A program made the translations under genes and the position numbers. 64,000 nucleotides of DNA, from the NCBI GenBank assembly GCA_949592205.1, contig CATIUR010000004.1, positions 86,527,337 through 86,591,336 on the forward strand, in the 5' to 3' direction. The notes below the pieces were generated by a model that saw only the letters and a list, made by a program, of their open reading frames with translations, did no database searches and had not been told where the DNA came from. This document shows positions 23,682 to 33,494 of this stretch, one piece after another. The stretch is from Helichrysum umbraculigerum (Eukaryota; Streptophyta; Magnoliopsida; Asterales; Asteraceae). Position 1 is the stretch's first letter, and each line of letters opens with the position of its first letter.

Positions 23682-24498
23682 TGTCGTCACCCCTATTGGT
23701 CGGTCGGATTTGACTCCGGTCGTTGTTCCAACAGCAACAGAAGCGGCGGACAGTGAGTTTTAAATTTATATGAGCTGGGGCTCAAACTATAAGTACTACC
23801 TACCTTGGGAGCAAGCAGTAAGTATAACTCGAGGTCGTTCTTAAATCGGAGCGAATTGAAATAAAGCGGGTCACCATAGATTATGGTCGCAATTAGGATG
23901 GGGGTAGGTAGATAGATCTTGGATTGATTTGGTTTTCTAATTATCCTAAATGCAGAAAAGTAAATAACGAGAAATGAAATTAGGGTTTAAGCAGACAGGT
24001 AGAGATGTGATTGCTGAAACTTGGATACTAGGGTTTCGGGATGATGTTCATTATGAAATTGATTGGAGATTTACCAAATAAAGAGTAGACATACTTTCGG
24101 TGTAAACACTAGGACCCTACGTTCAGGTGAAACCCTAGAAACATATGTCACTGGAATCCTAGGTTATCATGATTCTGATCAGATCAGGCTGTCTTCAAAC
24201 CCTCCTGAGCCTTTGCTTAACTAAGACAAAGTCACCCTAAATGTTCTAGGGATCAGGCATAAGGCAACAGACCGCAATTGTATTTACTGACCTTTCTTAA
24301 CACCTAATTGTCTATTTACATTTATTATAGCAAATACTGATTGTATCCTGTGTACGTTAAACTATTGGTGTGATTAGGGCTTTGCATGTCTAGGTATATG
24401 ATTGACACTACCCTGTATTGTTTCTATTGAAGCACATACTTAACCATCATAAATATAGACCCTCCTTTACAGTCAGGCGTTCATCCCTAGGAATAATC

Positions 24499-24653
24499 AC
24501 GGTGTACAGGGCAATTAGGCATTTCCACAGTGTTCCAAACCCTAGATGTACTGACGGTGTACTGGGCATTTAAGCATTTCCACAGTGTTCCAGATCTTAG
24601 GTGTACTAACGGTGTACAGTGCAACAAGCATTTCCACAGCTTTGATTCCTAGA
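24499..24653. repeat. Three 55-bp tandem repeats in the Athila-like LTR
   Basis: Units start ACGGTGTAC at 24499, 24554 and 24609 and share GCATTTCCACAG. The other LTR holds the same triplet at about 34312-34467. Confidence 0.8.
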
Positions 24654-25363
24654 CCACAGTTCTAGAAGGATCACTTCTAGGTAATTCACGATGAAACAAT
24701 CCATGGCATTTCCTTAGCTTCCACGTATTTGTACTCCACACGAGGTGTTTCCAACGCTATACGAAGTACCATGCCTTTTAAAGGAAAGTTCATAGTTTCA
24801 TACTGTAACTGGAGATAACTGTGTATTCATAGTATTAGGGTTGATCAGATCCTATCCTAGGGCAACAGTCACGTGAAAGTCTGGAAAGGGTGATGAGAAA
24901 CTAGATCTATATTCAGGATAAGCTTAACCAGATACACAGCATAACAATTTCCAATCGTATAAATGAAACATTAATTTAACATCATCCCTACTCCTAATAT
25001 CTACATTTCAACAATCACAATATTAAACTACTCTATAAACATGGCAATATGCAGAATACAAACTGAAATAACATAAAGCACAAGCATTATAACAGTAAGT
25101 AAAGTTTAGATATCACCGGGAATACAGCAGCGTAATACTGAGGATTACAAATAGTCTGAACTTGAAAAAACTCGTTACAACAAGATTACCAAGCTAAAAC
25201 TTCCTCTAGACTCGAACCGTAAGCTCAACCCTAACCTTTCTCCTCTAACTCCTAAGAGTAGTGCTAGAGAGAGAAAGTGAAAGAAAAGAGAGAAATAAGA
25301 AAAGTGAGAGAATGAGAAATGTGTGAAAATGTTGAGGTGTGTAAAATGAGGAGGAGTGATCCC

Positions 25364-25373
25364 CTATTTATAG
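25364..25373 (-). promoter_or_regulatory. TATA box of the Athila-like LTR
   Basis: On the minus strand CTATAAATAG, a perfect plant TATA box, conserved in the other LTR at 35192-35201. Transcription would start about 30 bases further along the minus strand, near 25330. Confidence 0.75.
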
Positions 25374-25450
25374 GCAAAGCTCAAAAATCAGCCGTACAAC
25401 TCGTGAAATAGCACGTACAAGCAAACGAAGCAGCATACGGGGGCAAGGGG

Positions 25451-25543
25451 GCCATATACGGCCTTGGTAGGGCCGTATACGGTGTATACAAGGCCGTATA
25501 CGGTCTGTATAGGGCCGTATATGGTTCCCAGGGTCGTATACGG
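25451..25543. promoter_or_regulatory. Five palindromic GGCCGTATACGG units upstream of the TATA box
   Basis: Units at about 25451, 25471, 25492, 25513 and 25532, spaced about 20 bases (two helix turns). The core CCGTATACGG is a perfect palindrome. They lie 80-180 bases upstream of the TATA box in element sense, the place of an enhancer. The 5' LTR keeps all five (35279-35372), some closer to the perfect form. Confidence 0.6.
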
Positions 25544-26044
25544 TGTCTGTCTGATTTCGTTCGTTGCTTAAAACGCGCGTATCTCCTTCGTTATGCGTCC
25601 GTTTGACCTGATTCTTTTGCCTGTGGTTTCGTAATTCCGTTACGCTTCTAATGATGCCAACTTCACTGAAATTGGATGTGTATAGCTCAAGCATAGACGA
25701 AATGACTTTATAGGGTCTGTTACTGTTCAGTCTTCTCCGTTCTTTATCCGATTTGCATGATTCTTGATTTTCCCGTCTCGATCGTACCTGTTTTATCATA
25801 TGATGAAGTTAAAATGTGATCTATATAAGGTAAATGAGGCCGGAGGATTTTGTGCACGTTTATTCGCCTTGATTTGCTTGTTATTTGGACGTTTTAGGTG
25901 ATTTTTGCAGCAACGCCTATATTTAGACCACTTTAGTGAATTTTAGTAAATAATGATCATTTTGGAATGTTTTCACTAAAGATACGTCCAAAAAGTGCGG
26001 AATATTGCCCTTAAAAACATGACTATTTGAGTCACATCAAGTTA

Positions 26045-26078
26045 TCCCACACTTAGGCGTTGCTTGTCCTCAAGCAAC
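26045..26078 (-). other. Polypurine tract and hairpin of the Athila-like element
   Basis: On the minus strand CTAAGTGTGGGA lies five bases before the 3' LTR, preceded by a perfect 8-bp stem with a 4-base loop (26059-26078). The AGGACAAGCAA plus AAGTGTGGG combination is typical of Athila/Tat elements. Confidence 0.75.
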
Positions 26079-28404
26079 ACTCAGTTAGAAAAACATTTAA
26101 AATGGGTTTTTAAGGGGCGAGTCAAAATAATTTCAAAATGATACCACTTCTAATATGATTAAGATTGTTTAAGAATAAGGGAAAGGATAAGATGATCCTT
26201 TTAGAAGCAAGAAGCAATTATCATCAAGCATACTACCAATTCTCGTGATCTTGGAGTACACATGACTAGGCGATCTCACTAAAGGTGGTCACTCAATTCA
26301 CTCAAAGTGTATCGGGTTCCCTAACAATCTAAAACAATTGAAATCGCTCAAATAAGCCAGTCATGCAGCACTCATCGTCATAAGCTTGGTCGAGAACCGG
26401 ATCTCCACCACTTAGGTGAGAACGGTGCTAACTATCCCAAGACATTCAACGGGTGGTAGTGTTTTGTGAGGTTTAAGGGTATGGGTAGTGGTGTATGTTT
26501 TGTTGTAGGGGTTTGACTCATCTTAAAACTCAAAGATAGTGAAAAACTTTATTTCAGAATGGAACGGAGGATTTTGTAGATGCTCGTCTTCTATCGAATT
26601 TTCCTTGAGAAGGTGATACTTGAAGCACTCAGCTTTATTTGATGGAACTATTTCTTTTTCTTTTCTTGATTTTCTACTTTTTATTTTTCTTTTCTTCTTC
26701 AGAACTTCTTTGCCAGAGAATTTCTAAGGATATTTTATGTTGATCCTTTCAGAAATCCTTTTCGGAACTATGATCTTTGATCTTGAACTTCAATTTTTGT
26801 CGTGCCAATTTTTCGCACTTTTGACTTTTTAGAGTACATAGAAGAGGAAGACTTTAGAGCATAATTGAAGAGGATGTTCCAAAAGATGTTTTTCACGACC
26901 TTAGAAATTCTAAGATAAGGTTTTGGGAATTTTGTTTGAGTAGGGTTTAGTACGAGGGTTTTTCGAAATGAAAGGTTTAGGCTCAAGAGGGTTTACTAGG
27001 CGGATCATCGATACAGAAAATAAGCATCGGAAGGGTTTTGGGCTTGAAGAGATATGTAAGAATTGGGTTTAAATCCTAAGGAATGTCAAGGTCATCTAGC
27101 TGCACCTATACCGCGTACGGTACACACCAATGTGGTCTTGAAACGTATGTCTGGAGCAAGTTCTAATTCAGAGATGCAAGCATCGGTACACACAAGAAGT
27201 GAAAGTGAAGCATTAAAGATGAATGCTTTTAGGCTCAAGATACCTCACTACAAAATAGGGTTGTATGTGCCTAGCCATGCTCCTTTCAGATTATTGTTTC
27301 TTGCTCGAGAAATTTCTACCTTATTTTCCCTATATTCCAAAATACCTTACTCATATTTCGAGCATGATTCTTTTCGAAAGTATTTAACTCAAAAACTTAG
27401 AGTTTAATTTCATAATTTAACTCATAATTTTAATTTTTTGAAAAAATTTGTTTGAAAAATTCGTTATTTGGGAAAACATTTTCTGAGTAATGCTATTTTG
27501 GACATAAAAATTGCCTAAAATTATCCAAGGTATTCTATACCTTGCTATCCCACACTTAGAGGAACATTGTCCCTAATGTTCTCTTGAGTTGAGTTTTTTT
27601 ACTGGAGGTAAAATCCCACACTTAGAGTTTGAACATGTAAGAAGATGTTTCTTAAGTGTTAAATTTGGGTTTGAATCCCACACTTAGTGATTAGCTCAGG
27701 ATAGGGTATAGACTATAACAAGCTATCAAGACAGAATATATGTGATCATGAAATGGATAGAAGGTTAAGAAACTCCCCAGATAACGTTTTGAAGCATGTG
27801 AAATTTTGCAGGAGAGAGAGAGTTGAAGCGAGCTTTCTTCTGCATTCTTCTTGAAGGACATCAAGCTTCATACGGGGTTATCCGGTGTCATGTATCCAAC
27901 GTTATCAAAAATCAACTCCAATTCTTTTAAGTGGGGATCCTTATGGTGTAGAATCCCATACTTTAGGTTTTGAAGAAGTTGGAGTGATTTTGATAAGTGT
28001 TTGCGGTGTGGGGAGTGATCCCACACTTAGTTCTTTGAAGTGCTTGGATACAAGGAAGTTTTGAGAAGAACGAGGCCCCTCCATGAGATGTTTGAATGTT
28101 CCGCAGTCTGCAAATATTGAAAACTGGTTCGGGTTGCCTTTTGACTTCACGGATTTTCTTCTTGAAAGTGCATCATCTCGCCCTTTTTCCACGTTCATAC
28201 ATCACAACATTTCTACTTATTAAACAGAAAGAAAATGAAACATAATAAGTAATAGCATAATATAGATAAGGATAGAGTGATCAACCAACTAGTGGCTGAT
28301 ACAAATAAGTTCCAAAAGTAAGGTTTAACAGTAGCCAAACAAACACAAGATAATAATAATGATAATGTCTGAAACCAAAGTCAGATGATGCAAATGGGGT
28401 AGAA
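26079..28404 (-). other. 3' noncoding region of the Athila-like element, with PPT-like repeats
   Basis: No credible coding region; the ORFs here are short and scattered. TCCCACACTTAG (complement of the polypurine tract) recurs at 27548, 27614, 27676 and 28019, with the terminal copy at 26045. A CTTTT/TTCTT-rich stretch is at 26650-26700. The remainder is unassigned. Confidence 0.5.
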
Positions 28405-30132
28405 CTATGAAGCTGGGGATCCCTGGTCAGGTGCATCAATATGCTGAGTAGGAGCTGGTGCTGTGGATGGTCCTACGACTGACTGCTGGCCACTAGATAC
28501 TCTCTGTCCCTGTTCTTCAGCATTGATCAGTTTTAGCTGAATCAATATGTCTCTGAGGGTAGCTGCTGGCAGTCTCATCGGATCAGTGTAGCCCCACTCT
28601 AGCAAAATAGCCGAAGTAACCCCTGCCTGCTCTAGTAAGGTCATGTAAGCCTGACGTAGCATGCTCTCTGTCGGTACAGCTGAGGAAGAGATCGGTCCCA
28701 AGTTTAATAGCATCCCGGAAGTGTCAAAAGATACAGCATCAGTGCCCAAGTAGACTGTGTCAGCACGGTAAGATCCACTGGCGACTGGCTGGGCAGGATG
28801 AGAAATCACAGGTGCAGAAATCACTGGCTGAACTACCGGTATCTCGGTCTCAACTGACTGGACCTGCTCTGGTACTGGTGTGGTCTGGATAGCGGGTGAT
28901 GGTGTATGGGTGGTATGTGATGGGATGGATGTATGTGGTGGTGCTATGGCTGGTGGTGGTGGACCGCATCGGTACATGTAAGGCTCTGGGTCAGGAATAC
29001 CAAGTTTCCTGGAAATCAACAGCTGATGGGAACGGCTAACCTGAAGAGTATGCAAAAGATAATACTGTGTCAGCGAGGTCACTGGATCTGTGTAGTGAAC
29101 AGTAGCCTGAGCTGGTGGCTCGGCTGTCTCAGCTCCTTTATGCGGGACACTAGTATGAGTAGTAGGTGATCGGGCTCTATCAGATGGGCCATTCTCAGTA
29201 TCTACAACAGGTGAGGATCCTCTAACACGCTTCCCAGGGAGACGACATCCTGGAATGATCTGTTTGGTGTTCTTCCATAGGCACTGTCTCTGCTCATCTA
29301 CCTCAACAAGATGGATCAACTTGCAGTAGTCCAAGTTGAATGGCAAAGAACGAGAACAAACAGTAAACTCCTCAGTGTGGGCCTCAGTCAACAATCCCAT
29401 ACTATAAAGCAATCTAGTAATAATCGACCCCATGAACATGTGCCTATCCATGTCTGTCTCAGCTCCAAGTCTCTCAGCGATCAAGAAAGCAACATTCAGA
29501 TTCTTTCCTCCTATGATTGCTTCCATGAACTTCAACTCTTCGGCACTCACAGCACCACCTTCCTTCTTTCCAAATATAAAACATGCTAACAACTTGTGAA
29601 GGATGTGATGAACCGGCTTGATGAAAGTGGATGACTTAACACAGCTCCTAAAGTTTGATCCTGCTAAATCCATCCAAATATCCTTATGGTTCCTGTTTGG
29701 TAGGCTGGAGATGTCTTGAACACTGTTTCTGAACCATGCAGAGTTGACCTGAGACACTGTATATAAACCAAGATACACTCCCAAGTTGGCAACTGAGATA
29801 TGATGAATTAGTTCCTGAAACCTGAATGAAATCTTTCTTTTGTCGGATACGCTCATCTTTGGATTCAGCTGGTAAGTCATCATGCACTCTGTCACTACTT
29901 CTCGGTATGCATACTCATCTATATCGAAGAGACGGAGAAAGGCATTGTTCACTTGACCATCGGTCTCATACATTAACAAACTCTTCAACTCATCCCTGAT
30001 CCCTAGCTTAATCATGTCTTTCCATACCACATATCGATTACTGCCTATCGGTCGCTGCAACCACTGGCGAATGAGTGACCTATTCTTTGAAGATTTGGCC
30101 AAGTAGCTGAGTGAAGGTGGGCAATTTTCCAT
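28405..30132 (-). CDS. ATHILA ORF-1-like protein, 575 aa
   Basis: A single open frame from MENCPPSLSYLAK. The N-terminal half resembles the plant ATHILA ORF-1 family: FLRLFDIDEYAYREVVTE near residue 65, NLGVYLGLYT near 118, then KPVHHILHKLLACFIFGKKE near 175 and an ELKFMEAIIGGKNLNVAFLI segment. That is the family's pattern of a helical 'capsid-like or env-position' protein of unknown function. The C-terminal ~230 residues are rich in Pro, Ser, Thr and Val (low complexity). No transmembrane segment, zinc knuckle or protease motif is visible. It is the 3' of two long ORFs in the element. An uninterrupted frame suggests recent activity or ongoing use in trans. The family assignment is by eye and moderate. 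Confidence 0.7.
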   Translation of the reverse strand: MENCPPSLSYLAKSSKNRSLIRQWLQRPIGSNRYVVWKDMIKLGIRDELKSLLMYETDGQVNNAFLRLFDIDEYAYREVVTECMMTYQLNPKMSVSDKRKISFRFQELIHHISVANLGVYLGLYTVSQVNSAWFRNSVQDISSLPNRNHKDIWMDLAGSNFRSCVKSSTFIKPVHHILHKLLACFIFGKKEGGAVSAEELKFMEAIIGGKNLNVAFLIAERLGAETDMDRHMFMGSIITRLLYSMGLLTEAHTEEFTVCSRSLPFNLDYCKLIHLVEVDEQRQCLWKNTKQIIPGCRLPGKRVRGSSPVVDTENGPSDRARSPTTHTSVPHKGAETAEPPAQATVHYTDPVTSLTQYYLLHTLQVSRSHQLLISRKLGIPDPEPYMYRCGPPPPAIAPPHTSIPSHTTHTPSPAIQTTPVPEQVQSVETEIPVVQPVISAPVISHPAQPVASGSYRADTVYLGTDAVSFDTSGMLLNLGPISSSAVPTESMLRQAYMTLLEQAGVTSAILLEWGYTDPMRLPAATLRDILIQLKLINAEEQGQRVSSGQQSVVGPSTAPAPTQHIDAPDQGSPAS

Positions 30133-31876
30133 CTGTGATAAAAGACAAGAAAAGATTAGGCCATAATAGTGATATATTAATGGATATGCTAAAGTACTTC
30201 CAAATTTTCAGAAAAAATTGGAAATGTAGGCTTTAGAAATGGGCATATCCAGATATTTTAAAATTGCTAAACCTAACCGCAACCAATCACAAATCCAAAA
30301 ACTTTTATCAACTTATGTCTAAATAAGGGTAAGTGGCACAAAGCTTCAAGTTTCTTGCATAATCAAAGCAAGTCAACAGGGTACCTAACTTAATTATCCC
30401 AAGCACTAAAAACTTAAAATACTTTATGTTCATGGTTAATCAATCTAAATGAGCTTAATACTTTGGATAAATCCAAGGTTATATAATTACCTCAAGTAAA
30501 TCAATTAATCATAAAAGGGCATATTACCAATTAAATATGCAATCCAACTTTCCGCAATTTCCAAAAGACATAAGGCCGTTTTTACATGATTTCAAGCAAA
30601 GAAACGAAGTAAACTTATTTGACAAAATGGTAGATTTTAGAAAATAGCGTTTTTGTTGGTTTCATTTCAAAGTCATACACTTTATTAATTAAAGTGATAA
30701 ACCTAAAAAATGATTAAATGAACCGAAGCTTGTTTTGATAATCTTGTAAGCTTTTTAAGTTTAGAAAAGTCATAAACATGGTTTAAAAATAAAAGTTTTA
30801 AGTAAAAATGATGTTTATGATGATTTTATCAAAAATGAGCTTACTTTAATCACCAAAAACTAGCTTAACCATTTTCTAATTGCAAATGATCAATCAAAAC
30901 GTGTTAACCTATCATATTTAAGCATAACTCAATCAACAAAAGTCAACATAAGCAATTAATCATCCAAAAAGTCAAACTAGCCATAGTTAATCAAAAAGTC
31001 AACACTTTAATTCCCAATCTTGCAATAAAGCCAACAAATCACTAGATTAAGCTTGTAATCATGTTAAACATCAAGATAAGCATGAAATAACACTAAAGAT
31101 TGCAACTTTTAACCATGAAATCTATGAAAATGAGTTACAAGCCCTAATTTTAAAGTTTCATGAAAATCACAAAAGTAGGTCAAGAATTACCTTAAACTTG
31201 ATGTAATGATGTTGTGGATGCAAGAAAGATCATAAAATGATGAATTTTGAGCTTGGAATCATGCAAAATGGTTGAGTAATGAAGATTTGGTGGTGTTGGG
31301 GATGGTGGCCGACGGTTTGGGGTAGGGGAGAGGAAGAAGATGAACTTTTTTTTAATGATTTTGTCTTATGTGTGTGGCTAAAATCCCTTTTATACCCTTT
31401 TAAACGTACGCGATTTAAAATTTGCAAAAGATACGAAACATACAAGTAAAATTTCAAAGTTTAAAATTTTTTAATAAAACAATTTTAAAAAGTATGTTCG
31501 TAATTTTCTGAATCTTTACGCGCAGTCTGAAAAGATATTTGCGAATCGTACGCGAAATCGTATACGTTTTTATTTAAAACAAGACAATCTTTTTGTGTTC
31601 TTTAAAATCCTAGACAAATTCAAAATTAATTTTTCAAAATTTAAAAATAAACTTTTTCGAACTTTCTGAAAATGTCTGAAATTCGTTACTGTGTTGCGCA
31701 AATTTGAATTTTAAAAGAACGTTTTCTTGTGTTTTTAAATGCAAGCTTTTAAATTTAAAAATAAACCACTAATATTACTTATCCTAAATACTTAAAATAA
31801 AACTAAATTAACTAAAGTTTGGGTTGCCTCCCAAAAAGCGCTTGGTTAAAGTCGGTAGCTCGACTTTTGGACAAAT
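30133..31876 (-). other. Spacer between the two ORFs of the Athila-like element
   Basis: AT-rich, no long ORF, with many AAGTCAA and ATCATT runs on the plus strand. GGTTGCCTCCCAAAAAGCGC near 31825 is a motif I have seen associated with Athila/Tat internal regions, but I assign no function. The pol genes of an autonomous relative would be expected around here. Confidence 0.4.
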
Positions 31877-33343
31877 TTATTGAATATTGCCCAAGAGCAA
31901 TTTAAGTGAATTTGGTGCTCTTGGTTGAGGGAAAGTGTAGCGAGGAATAAAGTCACAAGTGAGAATCTTAATGACAGAATCAACTAGGTCTGCGGGATGT
32001 AACGAGAATCGTTCGTGTTCAGTGAGAAACATACGTTCCTTTTTGCCTAAATCTAGAAGATTGTCAATAAACTTGTTAAATTCCTTTCTAACTTTCTTAA
32101 GGTTTGAAATTCCGTTTCGTGATCCGTCATCTATATGGTTTAAGTCATGAAGAAGCATTCCTAGGGTTTGTTGAAATTTCCATTCTTCTCTCGAATCGGG
32201 ATCTCCGGTGGTAGTGTGAACTGACTCCGTGATTTCTTCGATTAAAGATGTTTGTGAAACGGTGAAAGGAAATTTTGACTGAGCAAATAACAAAGTGAGT
32301 GAGACGTTAATATCCTTCCTTCCAGCAAAGAAAGCAGCTTCCATGTTATCGTCAGTGGCACCAGGGAATATCTCTAACAACTTGTCGATCATATAAGTAG
32401 CGGGGTCAACGAAAAATGGAATTTTATCAGAAATGACGAGAGATATAGCGGGATCTTTGCTGATCCAGAACTCAAGCTCATAAATCATAGCCGCAACATG
32501 ACGATTAATTAGGGTTTGGGAAACCGGTTGATAATCGGTGCAGGCGAATAGATCCATTAGTAGGTCTATTTCTGATTTAAGCTTTAGTTCTTGCTCTCGA
32601 AAATGTGTGAAGATACCTTCCTCCTTTTGATTTGGAAGATGGTGGAGAATACCAACCTGTTTCTTTATCCTACGAGCGACTTCTCTTTGTTCAACTGAAA
32701 AAGGAAAGTCAGACGTTTTGAGTTGTCTGGCAAATGCCCGACAAACATCCAACCTCCTATCAGGATCAAAAGAGTTACCTACGTAGCGGATATTTTCTTC
32801 AGGTTTTATTGGTAAAGTCCTATCAACAACACGATAGATGGTGTACTCGGGTTCGGGTACGAGGTTCAAAAAGATAGGTGATTTTGGAGGGTATTCGTAA
32901 ACTTCTTCGTCCCATGGTGGAAGACGTTCTTCAATGGGTGGAAAACGAAAGGGTTGAAGATGTTCAGAGTTACTCTTGACAAAACCAGATGAGGTAGGGA
33001 ATTGAAAGAAGTTTTCTAAGGAATATGAAATCTCAGGAGCAGGTATAACCTGATAGCTTAGAATGCTAGATGCAGAAGTTGAGATCTTCTGATGAGAATC
33101 ATGGGTTCCTAAGTCAACATCTAAGAATTGCCCTATGGTTCTAGATTCATCGTCTGAATTAGCGGAGATAACTTCGGAAGAGGATAAAGAAGAAGAGTAG
33201 ACGTCAGATTCCAACTCTTGTTCTAAGCAGGCGAAGAACTCAGCGTCATCCATGGCCATCATTTCTTCGGACGTCTTGCGGGCGAGTGGAGAAATGGGGC
33301 TAGACGGAATTGAATCATAGAAAGATGTTTTTGTATTTTTCAT
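31877..33343 (-). CDS. Unknown 488-aa protein in the gag position of the Athila-like element
   Basis: Not recognised. The open frame starts MKNTKTSFYDSIPSS, about 130 bases inside the primer site, where gag normally begins. The N-terminal ~170 residues are acidic and Ser-rich (for example EQELESDVYSSSLSSSEV); the central and C-terminal parts look globular and helical, with many charged pairs (VEQREVARRIKKQVGILHHL; KKVRKEFNKFIDNLLDLGKK). There is no CCHC knuckle and no retrotransposon gag signature that I can see. Either a highly diverged Gag, a captured host gene piece, or a lineage-specific protein. The frame is intact over its whole length. Confidence 0.6.
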   Translation of the reverse strand: MKNTKTSFYDSIPSSPISPLARKTSEEMMAMDDAEFFACLEQELESDVYSSSLSSSEVISANSDDESRTIGQFLDVDLGTHDSHQKISTSASSILSYQVIPAPEISYSLENFFQFPTSSGFVKSNSEHLQPFRFPPIEERLPPWDEEVYEYPPKSPIFLNLVPEPEYTIYRVVDRTLPIKPEENIRYVGNSFDPDRRLDVCRAFARQLKTSDFPFSVEQREVARRIKKQVGILHHLPNQKEEGIFTHFREQELKLKSEIDLLMDLFACTDYQPVSQTLINRHVAAMIYELEFWISKDPAISLVISDKIPFFVDPATYMIDKLLEIFPGATDDNMEAAFFAGRKDINVSLTLLFAQSKFPFTVSQTSLIEEITESVHTTTGDPDSREEWKFQQTLGMLLHDLNHIDDGSRNGISNLKKVRKEFNKFIDNLLDLGKKERMFLTEHERFSLHPADLVDSVIKILTCDFIPRYTFPQPRAPNSLKLLLGNIQ

Positions 33344-33471
33344 TTTTTAATTAACCTAAATTAAATTACGGAAAGCAAATAACTACCAACTAAGTCTGGG
33401 AAACCTAATTGGAAAGGATCTCCTAAAAGCTAGAATATCTAAGGCGGCTTCAAATCGTAACGCTCTACGAA

Positions 33472-33488
33472 CCCAGGCAGCGGCGCCA
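33472..33488 (-). other. Primer binding site of the Athila-like element, tRNA-Asp type
   Basis: On the minus strand TGGCGCCGCTGCCTGGG, six bases from the 5' LTR edge. TGGCGCCG is the usual start of the tRNA-Asp complementary site in Athila/Tat elements. Confidence 0.75.
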
Positions 33489-33494
33489 AAAACT

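Larger units (their letters stand above)
23682..26039 (-). repeat. 3' LTR of the Athila-like element
   Basis: 2,358 bases, ends TGTCGTCACC (left) and GTCACATCA (right) on the plus strand. Includes three 55-bp tandem units at 24499-24653, five GGCCGTATACGG-type palindromes and a TATA box. Its partner at 33495 differs by few substitutions and a 15-bp GAGAGAAAGTTA-type gain near 35090. Confidence 0.92.

Noticed and set aside
25368..25799. 143-codon frame in the Athila-like LTR, also at 35196-35627
   Set aside because: It spans the palindromic boxes and TATA region; the repeated IRPY segments are the translated boxes. Conservation only reflects LTR identity.
28405..30132. Viral or bacterial origin of the 575-aa protein
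   Set aside because: LTRs, primer site and ATHILA ORF-1-like pattern explain it as a plant retroelement protein.
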